Notes: generated by a model from the sequence alone, not told the origin. Numbered from the stretch's first letter, positions 17,921 through 27,889 are shown. The stretch: 64,000 nt of DNA from Pseudomonas putida (GCF_030159595.1 NZ_BSKJ01000001.1:806001-870000); one strand, 5' to 3'. Numbers and translations are program-made.

Positions 17921-18922
17921 TTAAACTTTCAACACCAGCTTGCCAAAGTTCTCCCCACTGAACAGCTTCAACAGCGTCTCGGGAAACGTCTCCAGCCCGT
18001 CCACCACATCCTCCTTGCTCTTCACCTGGCCACTCGCCAGCCACCCGGCAATTTCCAGCGCGGCCTTGCCGTAGTCCTTGCTGTAATCCATCACTACAAA
18101 ACCTTCCATGCGCGCACGGTTCACCAGTAGCGACAGGTAGTTGGCTGGGCCTTTCACCGCTTCCTTGTTGTTGTACTGGCTGATCGCACCGCAAATCACG
18201 ATACGCGCCTTGAAGTTGATGCGCGTCAGCACGGCATCGAGGATGTCGCCACCCACGTTGTCGAAATACACGTCCACGCCTTTGGGGCATTCTCGCTTCA
18301 GGCCGGCCAGCACGTCTTCGGCCTTGTAGTCGATCACCCCGTCGAAGCCCAGTTCGTCCTTCAGGTACTGGCATTTCTCGGCGCCGCCGGCAATACCGAC
18401 CACGCGGCAGCCTTTGAGCTTGGCAATTTGCCCGACAATGCTGCCCACCGCACCGGCTGCGCCGGAGATGACCACGGTGTCACCGGCCTTGGGCTGGCCG
18501 ACGTCCAGCAAGGCGAAGTAGGCGGTCATACCGGTCATGCCCAGTGCCGAAAGGTAGCGGGGTAGGGGCGCCAGGTGGGGGTCGATCTTGTGCAGGCCCT
18601 GGGGCTCGCCAGTGAAGTAGTCCTGTACGCCAAGTGCGCCGCTAACGTGGTCGCCTGGCTGGAAAGCGGGATGGTTGGAAGCAACTACCTCGCCCACGCC
18701 CAGCGCACGCATCACCTGGCCTAGGGCCACGGGCGGGATGTAAGACTTGCCTTCGTTCATCCAGCCACGCATGGCCGGGTCCAGTGACAGGTACAGGTTG
18801 CGCACCAGTACCTGGCCTTCGCCGGGTTGTTCGGCGGGCACGCTCTCGAAGCTGAAGTCTTCACGGCGCACGGCGCCGACCGGGCGTTTGGCGAGCAGGA
18901 AGCGGCGGTTGGTCTGGGTCAT
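17921..18922 (-). CDS. NADP-dependent zinc-free oxidoreductase (MDR superfamily)
   Basis: This 333-residue protein belongs to the medium-chain reductase family that includes leukotriene B4 dehydrogenases, prostaglandin reductases and CurA. These reduce the C=C bond of alpha,beta-unsaturated ketones with NADPH. Motifs seen are LSLDPAMRGWMNEGKSY near 45-60, the Rossmann loop SGAAGAVGSIVGQIAK near 153-168, and VDVYFDNVGGDILD near 215. No zinc-binding cysteine set is present. It is divergent from the short-chain dehydrogenase gene. The physiological substrate is unknown. Confidence 0.88.
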   Translation of the reverse strand: MTQTNRRFLLAKRPVGAVRREDFSFESVPAEQPGEGQVLVRNLYLSLDPAMRGWMNEGKSYIPPVALGQVMRALGVGEVVASNHPAFQPGDHVSGALGVQDYFTGEPQGLHKIDPHLAPLPRYLSALGMTGMTAYFALLDVGQPKAGDTVVISGAAGAVGSIVGQIAKLKGCRVVGIAGGAEKCQYLKDELGFDGVIDYKAEDVLAGLKRECPKGVDVYFDNVGGDILDAVLTRINFKARIVICGAISQYNNKEAVKGPANYLSLLVNRARMEGFVVMDYSKDYGKAALEIAGWLASGQVKSKEDVVDGLETFPETLLKLFSGENFGKLVLKV

Positions 18923-19099
18923 GGCGGGTCCTTGTGGGCAGTGGAGGGAATCAGGCGTTCAATCTACCTTGTTGATGTAGGCAGGTCCTTAACATCACTG
19001 ACAAGCATGGTAGCCCAACTGTTGGTGTGATGATGCTGCCCGGCCCAGCGGTGGCTGACTATGCTCTGAACCCCCACACAGTCCTCACAGGAGCACGCG

Positions 19100-19861
19100 A
19101 TGAGCATGACCTTTTCTGGCCAGGTAGCACTGGTTACCGGCGCCGCCGCCGGTATTGGCCGGGCAACTGCCCTGGCTTTCGCCCGCGAGGGCCTGAAAGT
19201 GGTGGTGGCCGACCGCGACCCGGTTGGCGGCGAAGCGACCGTGGCGCTGATCCACGCGGCGGGCGGTGAAGCACGGTTCATTGCCTGCGACGTTACCCGC
19301 GACGCCGAAGTGCGTCAGTTGCATGAGCGGCTGATTGCCGCTTACGGGCGGCTGGACTACGCCTACAACAACGCCGGCATCGAGATAGAGCAAAACCGCT
19401 TGGCCGAGGGCAGCGAGGCTGAGTTCGATGCCATCATGGGCGTGAACGTGAAGGGCGTGTGGTTGTGCATGAAATACCAGCTGCCTTTGCTGCTGGCCCA
19501 GGGCGGTGGGGTAATCGTCAATACCGCTTCGGTGGCGGGGCTGGGGGCGGCACCGAAGATGAGCATCTACAGCGCCAGCAAGCATGCGGTAATCGGCCTG
19601 ACCAAGTCGGCGGCCATCGAGTACGCGAAGAAGGGCATCCGCGTGAACGCCGTTTGCCCGGCAGTGATCGACACCGACATGTTCCGCCGTGCTTATGAGG
19701 CTGACCCGCGCAAGGCCGAGTTCGCCGCCGCCATGCACCCGGTGGGGCGGATCGGCAAGGTCGAGGAAATTGCCAGCGCCGTGTTGTACCTGTGCAGTGA
19801 CGGCGCGGCATTTACCACCGGGCATTGCCTGACGGTGGATGGTGGGGCGACGGCGATTTGA
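19100..19861 (+). CDS. Short-chain dehydrogenase/reductase
   Basis: This 253-residue classical SDR has the cofactor loop TGAAAGIGRA near residue 14-23, NNAG near 90, and the catalytic Ser-Tyr-Lys set (NTASVAG, YSASKHA near 154-160). The end LTVDGGATAI is typical. An Asp at the end of the second beta strand (VVVADRD) favours NAD over NADP. The Shine-Dalgarno CAGGAG supports ATG 19100. It is divergent from the MDR oxidoreductase, so the two may share regulation. The substrate is unknown. Confidence 0.9.
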   Translation: MSMTFSGQVALVTGAAAGIGRATALAFAREGLKVVVADRDPVGGEATVALIHAAGGEARFIACDVTRDAEVRQLHERLIAAYGRLDYAYNNAGIEIEQNRLAEGSEAEFDAIMGVNVKGVWLCMKYQLPLLLAQGGGVIVNTASVAGLGAAPKMSIYSASKHAVIGLTKSAAIEYAKKGIRVNAVCPAVIDTDMFRRAYEADPRKAEFAAAMHPVGRIGKVEEIASAVLYLCSDGAAFTTGHCLTVDGGATAI

Positions 19862-20038
19862 GCGGATACCGTATAAAGGCCAGGCCTGCCTACAGCACGC
19901 AGTACGACTTCCAGCAAGCTGATAGCGACATGCATATAGCTATTTGACACTATTCTGACGCCAGGCCCTTGTCCACCGGTTGGCAACGTTGCCACCCTTG
20001 GCCTTCGGGATAACCTCGCACGCAGAAGGGGAATCGGC

Positions 20039-21979
20039 ATGGGCGCGAGCAAGCACGGTGTGCTGGCCAACCTGGGCATGGCCCGCAAACTCGGCCTGGG
20101 CTTTGCCCTGGTGTTGGTGCTTACCCTGGCAGTGGCGGCCATCGGTATTGCGGCACTGCATAGCGTTGGTCAGCGCTTTGACAGTTTGCGCCAGTTGGCC
20201 CAGTTCAATACTGACCTGCTGCGCCTGCGCCAGCACGAGCAGGCGTTTGCCCTGCGCTCCGACATCCAGCAGGCCGAGGCCTTGCGCAGCGGCCTGCAGG
20301 GCCTGGCCGAACGCGCCCGTGGCTTGCCGTTGCTGGCGGCGGCCGAAAGTGACCTGGCAGCCTATGGCCAGGCATTCGAGGCCTTTGTGGCGGCGGTGCA
20401 GGCCAAAGAGCTGGCGCTGGACATGGCCAGCTGGTCGGTGTCCAGCGTGGCCAATAACCTCGATGTGCTGCAGGCCGGCCTGGCCGATGACGGTGTGTAT
20501 ACCCTCAAGCAGTCCCAGGGCCAGCAGGGCGGCGAGTTTCTGGAGCAGGCCGCGCAGGTGGCGCAGGTGTCGCGGCTGATGTTGCAGGCCATGGACGAAG
20601 CGCGGGTACGCCTGGAAAAAAGCCGCAAGGGCGAAGATGACGTAAGCCAGGAACGTATTGCCCAGACGGTGGAGGCCGCCAGCCTGGTTGGCCAGTTGCA
20701 GGGCGCTGTCAGTGATGCCGGCTACCAGAGTGTGCTGGGGGAGGTGGCCGGGCACATTGGCAGCTTCTCGGAAAAACTCAACGAATACACCGACCAGTTG
20801 GCTCGCGAGCAGGGCCTCAAGGCCCAGTTGCAAGCCAGCGCCGAACAAGTCACCGGGAGGGTCGACCAGGCTTATCTGGGGCAGGAGCAGGTTCTGCAGG
20901 GCGAGCTGCAGCGCAATGCTATTGCGATTGGCCTGGCCACGGCGTTGGCACTGGTTGTCGGTTTGCTGGCGGCCTGGCTGATTACCCGTGCGGTAGTCGG
21001 CCCGCTCAAGCATGTGATCGCCCGCGCCCAGCGCATTGCCGCTGGCGAGCTGGGCTTTGACGCCCAGGCGCCGCGTCGTGACGAAGTGGGGCAGCTGATG
21101 CAAGCCATGCAGCAGATGGCGGCGGGCCTGTCCGGTATTGTAAGTGGCCTGCAACAAGGCATCGAGCAACTGGCGGGGAACGCCCAGGCGTTGTCGGCAG
21201 TGACCGAGCAGACCAACCGCGAGGTCGGTAGCCAGAAGGAAGAAACTGAACAGGTGGCCACCGCCATGCAGCAGATGACCGCCACCGTGCACGATGTGGC
21301 GCGCAATGCCGAGGAAGCGGCGCAGGCGGCACAGGCAGCGGACGACAAGGTCGAGTCGGGGCAGCAGGTGGTGCGCCAGAGCATGCAGCGGATCGAGCAG
21401 TTGGCGGCGGCGGCAGAAACGGCCAGTGCCGGTATCGACAGCCTCAGTACCGAAATCCACACCATTGGTGACGTACTGGAAGTGATCAAGAGCGTGGCCG
21501 AGCAGACCAATCTGCTAGCGCTGAATGCTGCCATCGAGGCCGCCCGCGCTGGCGAGCAGGGGCGTGGTTTTGCCGTGGTGGCCGACGAGGTACGCGCGCT
21601 GGCACGGCGTACCCGGCAGTCTACCGAGCAGATCGAGACACTGGTCGCCAGCCTGCGCGGCAACGCCCAGCAGTCGGTGGCGCAGATTCGCGGCAGTACC
21701 GAGCTTGTACGGTTGGCGGTGGCCGATGCGCTGCAGACTGAGCGCGCGCTGGGCAGCATTGCCGCAGCGGTTTCATTGATCCAGCAGATGAACCAGCAGA
21801 TTGCCGCAGCGGCCGAGCAGCAGAGCTCGGTGGCGGAGGAGATCAGCCGCAGCGTCACGCAGATTCGCGGCAGTGCGGATCAGGCGGCGTTGGCGATGCA
21901 GGACAATGCCAGGTCCAGTGTGGAGCTGGCGCAGTTGGGTACGGATTTGAAAGGGATGGTGGGGCATTTCAGGTTGTGA
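20039..21979 (+). CDS. Methyl-accepting chemotaxis protein, probable HBM sensor type
   Basis: This 646-residue inner-membrane chemoreceptor has TM1 near residues 18-40, an all-helical periplasmic domain of about 245 residues, TM2 near 288-312, a HAMP domain, and a cytoplasmic signalling hairpin whose conserved tip ([20 protein letters not shown]) lies near 488-507. The long helical ligand domain with [11 protein letters not shown] after TM1 is like the helical bimodular (HBM) receptors such as McpS of P. putida, which bind organic acids. Length matches that group. It has no C-terminal CheR-tethering pentapeptide that I can see. The ligand is unknown. A 23-bp REP palindrome follows. Confidence 0.9.
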   Translation: MGASKHGVLANLGMARKLGLGFALVLVLTLAVAAIGIAALHSVGQRFDSLRQLAQFNTDLLRLRQHEQAFALRSDIQQAEALRSGLQGLAERARGLPLLAAAESDLAAYGQAFEAFVAAVQAKELALDMASWSVSSVANNLDVLQAGLADDGVYTLKQSQGQQGGEFLEQAAQVAQVSRLMLQAMDEARVRLEKSRKGEDDVSQERIAQTVEAASLVGQLQGAVSDAGYQSVLGEVAGHIGSFSEKLNEYTDQLAREQGLKAQLQASAEQVTGRVDQAYLGQEQVLQGELQRNAIAIGLATALALVVGLLAAWLITRAVVGPLKHVIARAQRIAAGELGFDAQAPRRDEVGQLMQAMQQMAAGLSGIVSGLQQGIEQLAGNAQALSAVTEQTNREVGSQKEETEQVATAMQQMTATVHDVARNAEEAAQAAQAADDKVESGQQVVRQSMQRIEQLAAAAETASAGIDSLSTEIHTIGDVLEVIKSVAEQTNLLALNAAIEAARAGEQGRGFAVVADEVRALARRTRQSTEQIETLVASLRGNAQQSVAQIRGSTELVRLAVADALQTERALGSIAAAVSLIQQMNQQIAAAAEQQSSVAEEISRSVTQIRGSADQAALAMQDNARSSVELAQLGTDLKGMVGHFRL

Positions 21980-22000
21980 GCCTGGCCCGGAATGTCTATT

Positions 22001-22051
22001 GCCTGAACCGGCCTCTTCGCGGGCTTGTCCCGCGAAGAGGCCGGTTCAGGC
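22001..22051. repeat. REP palindrome (single, 23-bp perfect arms)
   Basis: Arms 22001-22023 and 22029-22051 are perfectly complementary around a 5-base loop and contain the core ggcctcttcgcggg. It lies between the convergent chemoreceptor and BenE genes and may act as a terminator. Confidence 0.9.
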
Positions 22052-22063
22052 GACATAAAACTG

Positions 22064-23254
22064 TCAGGCTTTACGCGGATTCAGGATCATCAAGGTCAAC
22101 ACCCCCGCCACAATCCCCCAGAACGCCGAGCCAATCGAAAACAGTGTCAGCCCCGAAGCCGTGACCATGAAGGTAATCAGCGCTGCCTCCCGCTCACGCG
22201 CCTCGCTCATGGCCACGGTCAGCCCGTTCATGATCGAACCAAACAGCGCCAAGGCGGCAATCGACAGCACCAGCTCCTTCGGCAGCGCCGCAAACAACGC
22301 CGCCAAGGTCGCCCCGAACACCCCGGCAATGCCGTAGAAAATCCCGCACCACACTGCTGCGGTGTAGCGCTTGGCCGGATCTTCATGGGCATGCGGCCCG
22401 GTGCAGATCGCCGCGCTGATCGCCGCCAGGTTGACCCCGTGCGAGCCAAATGGCGCCAGCAGCAGCGAGGCAAAGCCGGTAGCCGAGATCAGCGGCGAGG
22501 CTGGCACCGGGTAGCCGTCGGCACGCAGCACGGCCACGCCGGGCATGTTCTGCGAGGTCATGGCCACCACGAACAGTGGAATACCAATGCTGATGGTGGC
22601 TGCCAGCGAGAAGCTCGGCGTGGTCCACACTGGCTTGGCCACTTCCAGGTGGAAGCCGCTGAAGTCCAGCAGGCCCAGGGCGCCGGACAACGCAGTGCCC
22701 ACCAGCAGCGCGGCCAGTACGCAGTAGCGTGGTGACAGGCGCTTGACCAGCAGATAACTGAAGAACATGCCCAGCACCAGCAGCGTCCGATGTTGGGCGG
22801 CAACGAAGATTTCGCTGCCGATCTTGAACAGGATGCCTGCCAGCAGTGCCGATGCCAGTGAGGCCGGGATCCGTTTGACCAGGCGCTCGAAGCTGCCAGT
22901 GAGGCCGCAGATGAGCACCAGCACGGCACAGGTGATGTAGGCGCCAATGGCCTCGCCATAGCTCACCCCGCCCAGGCTGGTGATCAGCAAGGCAGCGCCG
23001 GGGGTGGACCAGGCCACGGTGATAGGCGTGCGGTAGCGCAACGAAAGGCCGATGCTGCACACCGCCATGCCGATTGACAGCGCCCAGATCCATGAGGAAA
23101 TTTGCGCAGTGGTAAGCCCGGCTGCCTGGCCGGCCTGGAACATCAGCACCAGCGAACTGGTATAGCCGGTAAGCATGGCGATAAAGCCGGCGACTACCGC
23201 CGACGGGGAGCTGTCTGCCAGGGGCCGCAGGCGTGCGGAAGTGGCATCGGTCAT
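22064..23254 (-). CDS. Benzoate/H+ symporter family transporter (BenE family)
   Basis: This 396-residue polytopic inner-membrane protein has about 11-12 hydrophobic segments. The blocks GYTSSLVLMFQAGQAAGL, WSTPGAALL and MTSQNMPGVAVLRADGY are characteristic of BenE-family carriers of aromatic acids. ATG 23254 is chosen because AAGGA lies eight bases before it; a TTG six bases upstream is less likely. It is divergent from the GST gene. No ben catabolic genes are nearby, so benzoate as the substrate is a family-level statement only. Confidence 0.88.
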   Translation of the reverse strand: MTDATSARLRPLADSSPSAVVAGFIAMLTGYTSSLVLMFQAGQAAGLTTAQISSWIWALSIGMAVCSIGLSLRYRTPITVAWSTPGAALLITSLGGVSYGEAIGAYITCAVLVLICGLTGSFERLVKRIPASLASALLAGILFKIGSEIFVAAQHRTLLVLGMFFSYLLVKRLSPRYCVLAALLVGTALSGALGLLDFSGFHLEVAKPVWTTPSFSLAATISIGIPLFVVAMTSQNMPGVAVLRADGYPVPASPLISATGFASLLLAPFGSHGVNLAAISAAICTGPHAHEDPAKRYTAAVWCGIFYGIAGVFGATLAALFAALPKELVLSIAALALFGSIMNGLTVAMSEAREREAALITFMVTASGLTLFSIGSAFWGIVAGVLTLMILNPRKA

Positions 23255-23399
23255 GAACAAAGTCCTTGTAAAGGTGTAAGCAGTTTTTTCAGACTACAGC
23301 GCGTAAGGTTGATCCTTGCCATACAGCGGCCATTGCTTTTAGCCGTACAGTCGCCAACTATTGGGCGCAAATGCAAAACTGCTTGGGAGGGGAGGTGCG

Positions 23400-24002
23400 A
23401 TGTACAAGGTCTATGGCGACTACCAGTCGGGCAACTGCTACAAGGTCAAGCTGATGTTGAGCCTGCTGGGCCGGCCGTATGAATGGCACCCGGTGGACAT
23501 CCTCAAGGGCGAGACCGAAACGCCTGAGTTCTTGGCGATGAACCCCAATGGCAAGGTGCCAGTGCTGGAGCTGGAAGACGGCAGCTACCTGTGGGAGTCC
23601 AATGCCATTCTCAACTTCCTGGCCGATGGCAGCGAGTTCCTGCCCAGCGAGCCGCGCCTGCGTACGCAGGTGTTGCAGTGGCAGTTCTTCGAGCAGTACA
23701 GCCATGAGCCGTACATTGCCGTGGCGCGCTTCATCCAGTTCTACCTGGGGCTGCCGGACGAGCGCCTGGAGGAGTACCGCAAGCTGCACAAGGGCGGTTA
23801 CAAGGCATTGAAGGTGATGGAGCGGCAGTTGCAGATGACGCCGTACCTGGTGGGTGAGCAGTACTCGATTGCCGATGTGGCATTGTATGCCTACACCCAT
23901 GTGGCACAGCAGGGCGGGTTCGACCTGGCCGATTACCCGGCGGTAAGGGCTTGGCTGGAGCGGGTCAGCAGCCACCCGCGGCATGTGCCAATGGTGGGTT
24001 GA
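23400..24002 (+). CDS. Glutathione S-transferase family protein
   Basis: The protein has 200 residues with an N-terminal thioredoxin-like domain (YGDYQSGNCYKVKLML; the glutathione-binding NPNGKVPVLE and WESNAIL near 50-70) and an all-helical C-terminal domain containing the N-capping motif YSIADVALYAY. ATG 23400 is chosen because GGAGG precedes it and the beta strand starts there. Family members conjugate or reduce electrophiles; the substrate is not readable. A REP palindrome follows the stop. Confidence 0.92.
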   Translation: MYKVYGDYQSGNCYKVKLMLSLLGRPYEWHPVDILKGETETPEFLAMNPNGKVPVLELEDGSYLWESNAILNFLADGSEFLPSEPRLRTQVLQWQFFEQYSHEPYIAVARFIQFYLGLPDERLEEYRKLHKGGYKALKVMERQLQMTPYLVGEQYSIADVALYAYTHVAQQGGFDLADYPAVRAWLERVSSHPRHVPMVG

Positions 24003-24008
24003 TCTTCA

Positions 24009-24058
24009 GCCTGTACCGGGCTCTTCGCGGATGAATCCGCGCAGAGCCCGGTACAGGC
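24009..24058. repeat. REP-type palindrome (single, imperfect)
   Basis: Long imperfect inverted repeat: gcctgtaccgggctc on the left and gagcccggtacaggc on the right enclose a cgcgga/tccgcg core. It lies between the convergent GST and glutaredoxin-like genes. Confidence 0.8.
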
Positions 24059-24071
24059 AAACGACTAACCA

Positions 24072-24443
24072 TCAGACCGAAGCAAACCGCTCATCCAGGT
24101 AAGCAATGATGGCCTTGGATTCATACATCCAGGTCACCTTGCCGGCTTCTTCAATGCGCAGGCATGGCACTTTCACCCGGCCGCCACCTTCCTGCAGGGC
24201 CTGACGGTGCACCGGGTCGTTCTTGGCATCGCGCAGCGCCACTGGCACGTTCAGGCGGTGCAGGGTGCGGCGGGTCTTGACGCAGAACGGGCAGGCGTGG
24301 AACTGGTACAGCGCCAGGCCCTTGGCCGCTTGCTCGACGCGCGCCTGGGCGGCGGCGTCGCGTTTGCGCTTGGCCGGGCGGCTGATCCAGTCACCGAACA
24401 CGATGAGCTGGCCGAGGCCAACCCGCAGGGCTTTGACGATCAT
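24072..24443 (-). CDS. Glutaredoxin/GST N-terminal-like thiol protein
   Basis: The protein has 123 residues. After a hydrophobic or amphipathic N-terminus (MIVKALRVGLGQLIVFGDW) comes a thioredoxin-fold domain with the dithiol motif HACPFCVKTRR near residue 55-65, the cis-proline VPCL near 93 and YESKAIIAYL. It is probably a glutathione-dependent thiol-disulfide oxidoreductase anchored to the membrane by its N-terminal helix. ATG 24443 has AGGAG seven bases before it. It lies downstream of folE on the same strand but behind a terminator. Confidence 0.85.
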   Translation of the reverse strand: MIVKALRVGLGQLIVFGDWISRPAKRKRDAAAQARVEQAAKGLALYQFHACPFCVKTRRTLHRLNVPVALRDAKNDPVHRQALQEGGGRVKVPCLRIEEAGKVTWMYESKAIIAYLDERFASV

Positions 24444-24464
24444 GGGCAACTCCTGAAATGCAAA

Positions 24465-24490
24465 AGCCGACCCACAAGGGTCGGCTTGGG
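24465..24490 (-). terminator. Intrinsic terminator of folE
   Basis: A 9-bp perfect stem (agccgaccc / gggtcggct, 24465-24486) with a 4-base loop is followed on the minus strand by TTTT. It lies about 15 bases after the folE stop. Confidence 0.85.
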
Positions 24491-24502
24491 GTCAGCAGCC
24501 AA

Positions 24503-25048
24503 TCACTTGATCAGGCTGAGGAACTCGCTGCGGGTGGCGGCGTTCTCGCGGAACTCACCCAGCATCACCGAGGTGATCATGGTCGAGTTCTGCTTCTCGA
24601 CACCGCGCATCATCATGCACATGTGCTTGGCTTCGACCACCACGGCCACACCGGCAGCACCGGTAACTTGCTGCACGGCTTCGGCGATCTGGCGGCTGAG
24701 GTTTTCCTGGATCTGCAGGCGGCGGGCGTACATGTCGACGATACGCGCGACCTTGGACAGGCCCAGCACCTTGCCCTTGGGCAGGTAGGCAACATGTGCC
24801 TTGCCGATGAACGGCAGCATGTGGTGTTCGCACATCGAATACAGCTCGATGTCCCGGACCAGCACCATTTCGCTGTTGTCAGAGCTGAACAAAGCGTTGT
24901 TGGTGACTTCTTCCAGTGTTTGCTCATAACCGCGGCAAAGGTACTTCATCGCCTTTGCAGCCCGCTTGGGCGTGTCGAGCAGGCCCTCACGGGAGACGTC
25001 CTCGCCAATCTGGCTGAGGATCTCGGTGTAGTTCTGTTCCAGGGACAT
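24503..25048 (-). CDS. folE: GTP cyclohydrolase I
   Basis: This 181-residue cytoplasmic enzyme converts GTP to dihydroneopterin triphosphate, the first step of folate synthesis. The zinc and active-site set is visible: [18 protein letters not shown] near residues 73-90, LSKVARIVD near 100, and the second Cys in [11 protein letters not shown] near 145. ATG 25048 (MSLEQNY) is preferred to an in-frame start at 25075, which would add an atypical nine-residue extension. It is followed by its own terminator. The Smr gene lies upstream on the same strand. Confidence 0.95.
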   Translation of the reverse strand: MSLEQNYTEILSQIGEDVSREGLLDTPKRAAKAMKYLCRGYEQTLEEVTNNALFSSDNSEMVLVRDIELYSMCEHHMLPFIGKAHVAYLPKGKVLGLSKVARIVDMYARRLQIQENLSRQIAEAVQQVTGAAGVAVVVEAKHMCMMMRGVEKQNSTMITSVMLGEFRENAATRSEFLSLIK

Positions 25049-25118
25049 GGATCTACCTGTGGGAAAAAATCGCAAAAACGAAGGGTACGGCGGTGCGGGC
25101 GGCGCTGCAAGCGCGGCG

Positions 25119-25679
25119 TTACTCGTCGCGGCCTTCGAGCATGGTTCGCTTGAGCATCACATACACCGCGCCGGTGCCACCGTGGCGGGCACTGCACGAG
25201 GCAAAACCGAGCACCTGCGGGTGCTGGCGCAGCCAGGTGTTGACGTGGCTCTTGATCATTGGGCGCTTGCCGTCCAGGCGTGCAGCCTTGCCGTGGGTCA
25301 CCCGCACGCAGCGCACTTCCAGCTTGGTGGCTTCGGCGATGAAGTCCCACAAGGTTTCACGGGCCTTTTCCACGGTCATGCCGTGCAGGTCGAGGCTGCC
25401 TTCGAACGGGATCTGACCCAGTTTCAGCTTGCGTAGCTGGCCTTCCTGCACGCCATCGCGGCGCCACATAAGCTCGTCTTCGGCGCCAACGTCGATGACG
25501 AACTGGTCGGACATGCCGTCGATGACCAGGGCCTTGTCACTGCGCACGGTTGCGGCCTGGCGAAGGCCGGCCAGCTTCTGGCGGTCTGCCTTGGGCTTGC
25601 CGACTTCGGCGCGGTCGTGGCGGATTTGCTTTACGCCGCGCACTTCGGCCTTGAACAGGGAAAAATCGTCGTCTTGCAT
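25119..25679 (-). CDS. Smr/MutS2-type domain protein
   Basis: This 186-residue protein has a C-terminal Smr domain from about residue 95: [15 protein letters not shown] (the conserved LDLHG) and VRVTHGKA, then the GTGAVYV end. The N-terminal half is charged and helical. Smr domains are nucleases or RNA-binding modules; the stand-alone SmrB of E. coli cleaves mRNA at collided ribosomes, and this protein has similar size and layout. Whether it has that function is inferred. It lies 70 bases upstream of folE on the same strand. Confidence 0.88.
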   Translation of the reverse strand: MQDDDFSLFKAEVRGVKQIRHDRAEVGKPKADRQKLAGLRQAATVRSDKALVIDGMSDQFVIDVGAEDELMWRRDGVQEGQLRKLKLGQIPFEGSLDLHGMTVEKARETLWDFIAEATKLEVRCVRVTHGKAARLDGKRPMIKSHVNTWLRQHPQVLGFASCSARHGGTGAVYVMLKRTMLEGRDE

Positions 25680-25740
25680 GATGCCTCCACATGGGCGGCG
25701 TAGTTTACCCGAGAGGAGGTGAGTGCGCAGCCTTGTGTCG

Positions 25741-25790
25741 TCTGTGCGGGCCGCATCGCGGGCTTGTCCCGCGAAGCGGCCCGCACAGGC
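25741..25790. repeat. REP palindrome (single)
   Basis: Inverted repeat with arms tgtgcgggccgc and gcggcccgcaca around a cgcgggcttgtcccgcg core. It lies between two minus-strand genes. Confidence 0.85.
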
Positions 25791-25802
25791 GATAAAAAAC
25801 GG

Positions 25803-26123
25803 TCAGTCGTGTTTTTTCATCAGGTGCGGCGACAGGTTCAACTCCCGCCCACGACGCAAGCGGATACGGCTGCGCCGCCAGAAGCGCACCCCCAGCCAAA
25901 GCAGCAACAGGCCAGCCCCGGTGAGGATGCTGGACAACGGCTTGTTGGTATTGAGTTCTTGCAGGGCAGGGTAGTTGCCCAGCAGGCCGGCAACGCCGGC
26001 CATGGCCAGCAGCACGCCCAGGGTCGCCAGCAGGGCCGACAGGCCGGCCGCCAGGCGGGCGCCCCAGTTACGCGGTTGGCGCGGGCGCAGGCGTTTGGCG
26101 TCGAAACTGCCTTTAAGCTTCAT
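25803..26123 (-). CDS. Small hypothetical inner-membrane protein
   Basis: The protein has 106 residues with a basic N-terminus, two hydrophobic helices (near residues 25-48 and 64-80) and a strongly basic C-terminal stretch (RFWRRSRIRLRRGRE). ATG 26123 is chosen because the region upstream has no coding character in this frame and a purine-rich GGAGAG precedes it. I do not recognise a named family. It lies between the Smr gene and the isochorismatase-like gene on the same strand. Confidence 0.7.
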   Translation of the reverse strand: MKLKGSFDAKRLRPRQPRNWGARLAAGLSALLATLGVLLAMAGVAGLLGNYPALQELNTNKPLSSILTGAGLLLLWLGVRFWRRSRIRLRRGRELNLSPHLMKKHD

Positions 26124-26209
26124 TCCGCTCTCCTCTGTGGATATCCGGAATTCGACCTGCTGCCGCCCATCGGGTTCCGCCCGGCTGCCGGGCGGTCGTG
26201 CCCAGCCGC

Positions 26210-26800
26210 TTAGATCAGGCTGGCGGTGGGGGCCACGCAAGCGAAGTTGTCGGCCATCACGGCCATTTCGCACTGGTGGATCTGCGCGGCTGGGATAACC
26301 CCATCCTTGAAGGCCAGGTCGCGGGTTGCCGAGGCGTCTTCCACCAGGGTGCACCGGTAACCATAGTCCTTGGCGCGGCGTACGGTGGTGCTGACGCTGG
26401 AGTGGCTCATGAAACCGCACACGATCAGGTCCAGGTGGCCCAGCGCCTGCAGCGTCTCGTGAAGCGGGGTGTTCTTGAATGCATTGGGCATGCGTTTTTC
26501 AATGACGATTTCACCGTCGAGCGGCTCCAGCCCCGGGATGAACTGGCCAGCAGGTCCTTGGGGGTCAAAGCGGCCACCGACAGTGCCCAGGTGGCGTACA
26601 TGGATGATCGGACGGCCGCTTTTGCGCGCGGCGTCGAGCAACCTGGCGATGTTGGCCACGGCCTCGTCCATGCCCGACAGCTGCAGGGGTCCACTGAGGT
26701 ACTCCTTTTGCGCATCGATGATGATCAGGCTGGCGTGGCTCAGCTTGGCCGGCGGGTAGTCGCGGCCAGTGAGGCGGAGCATCGTGGTTGGAACGGACAT
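26210..26800 (-). CDS. Isochorismatase-like (cysteine hydrolase fold) protein with Ser at the nucleophile position
   Basis: This 196-residue alpha/beta protein has the family's Asp (LIIIDAQKEY near 30) and Lys (IEKRMPNAF near 104). Where the family has the nucleophile (as in G-M-x-x-H-M-C-V), this protein reads GFMSHSSVSTTV, so the Cys is replaced by Ser. Family members hydrolyse amides or isochorismate. ATG 26800 has AAGGAG seven bases upstream; an in-frame extension to 27193 is antisense to prmB and not real. It is divergent from prmB. Activity may be altered or lost. Confidence 0.85.
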   Translation of the reverse strand: MSVPTTMLRLTGRDYPPAKLSHASLIIIDAQKEYLSGPLQLSGMDEAVANIARLLDAARKSGRPIIHVRHLGTVGGRFDPQGPAGQFIPGLEPLDGEIVIEKRMPNAFKNTPLHETLQALGHLDLIVCGFMSHSSVSTTVRRAKDYGYRCTLVEDASATRDLAFKDGVIPAAQIHQCEMAVMADNFACVAPTASLI

Positions 26801-26980
26801 CAAGGGCTCCTTGGATAGGGCTTTTGTATACCTATTGTCCCCTGCCTTGGCGTCAATGGGAATGGTTGACAACGCAAGCGGCATGGTTACTGGCCTGTGG
26901 CTAGCCTTTGGGTTAGGCAAAGGAACAAATGTGCGGGTGGGGCTGTTAGACTTTTGTCCGGTCTGAAATAGGAGTACCCC

Positions 26981-27889
26981 GTGATCACATCCCGTCTGCG
27001 CACGTTGCGCGACTACATCCGCTGGGCGGTCAGCCGCTTCCACGAGCACGACCTGTTCTTCGGCCACGGAGCCGACAACGCCTGGGACGAGGCCCGTCTG
27101 CTGGTGCTGGGTGCGGTGCACCTGCCATGGGAGGTGGCCGACAGCTACCTGGACTGCATGCTTGAGGACGACGAGCGGGTACGCCTGCAGCACCTGCTCA
27201 AGCGCCGTATCGAAGAGCGTGTGCCGGCCGCCTACCTGCTGGGCGAGGCCTGGTTCTGCGGCATGTCGTTCGTCGTCGACGAACGGGTGCTGGTGCCGCG
27301 CTCACCCATTGGCGAACTGATCGAAAAACGTTTCGAGCCGTGGCTGGCGAGCGAGCCTGCGCGTATTCTCGACCTGTGCACCGGCTCGGGCTGCATCGGT
27401 ATCGTTGCCGCCGACGTGTTCCCCGAGGCCGAGGTAGTGCTGGCCGACCTGTCGTTCCAGGCCCTTGAAGTGGCTAACCAGAACATCGAGCGCCACGGCC
27501 TCGACGGCCGTGTGTACACCGTGCAGGGCGATGGCTTTGCCGGTTTGCCAGGACAGCGTTTCGATTTGATCCTGTCCAACCCGCCGTATGTCGATGCCGA
27601 AGACTTCGACGACATGCCGGCTGAGTACCACCACGAACCCGAACTGGGCCTGGCCTGCGGCAACGACGGCCTGGACCTGGTGCGGCGCATGCTGGCCGAA
27701 GCGGCCGACCACCTGACTGAAAAGGGCTTGCTGATTGTTGAAGTGGGCAACAGCCAGGTGCATGTCGAGGCGCTGTACCCCGAGGTGGACTTCGCCTGGC
27801 TGGAATTCGAGCGTGGCGGGCATGGAGTGTTCATGCTGACGGCCGAGCAGTGCCGCCAGCATCAGGAACTGTTCAAAGCCCGGGTCTGA
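26981..27889 (+). CDS. prmB: 50S ribosomal protein L3 N5-glutamine methyltransferase
   Basis: The 302-residue SAM-dependent enzyme methylates a glutamine of ribosomal protein L3. It has an N-terminal helical domain, then [16 protein letters not shown] near 125-140 and the substrate-Gln motif [12 protein letters not shown] near 198-209. The start is GTG 26981 with TAGGAG seven bases before it. Length and layout match PrmB rather than PrmC (which recognises release factors). In many pseudomonads it stands close to aroC, as it does here. Confidence 0.93.
   Translation: MITSRLRTLRDYIRWAVSRFHEHDLFFGHGADNAWDEARLLVLGAVHLPWEVADSYLDCMLEDDERVRLQHLLKRRIEERVPAAYLLGEAWFCGMSFVVDERVLVPRSPIGELIEKRFEPWLASEPARILDLCTGSGCIGIVAADVFPEAEVVLADLSFQALEVANQNIERHGLDGRVYTVQGDGFAGLPGQRFDLILSNPPYVDAEDFDDMPAEYHHEPELGLACGNDGLDLVRRMLAEAADHLTEKGLLIVEVGNSQVHVEALYPEVDFAWLEFERGGHGVFMLTAEQCRQHQELFKARV

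Noticed and set aside
19940..21460. 506-codon minus-strand frame across the chemoreceptor gene
   Set aside because: Antisense of a clear methyl-accepting protein, with His/Leu/Gly-rich shadow composition.
26801..27193. N-terminal extension of the isochorismatase-like protein to 27193
   Set aside because: The extension is antisense to prmB and lacks family similarity; ATG 26800 has a good ribosome-binding site and begins the conserved domain.
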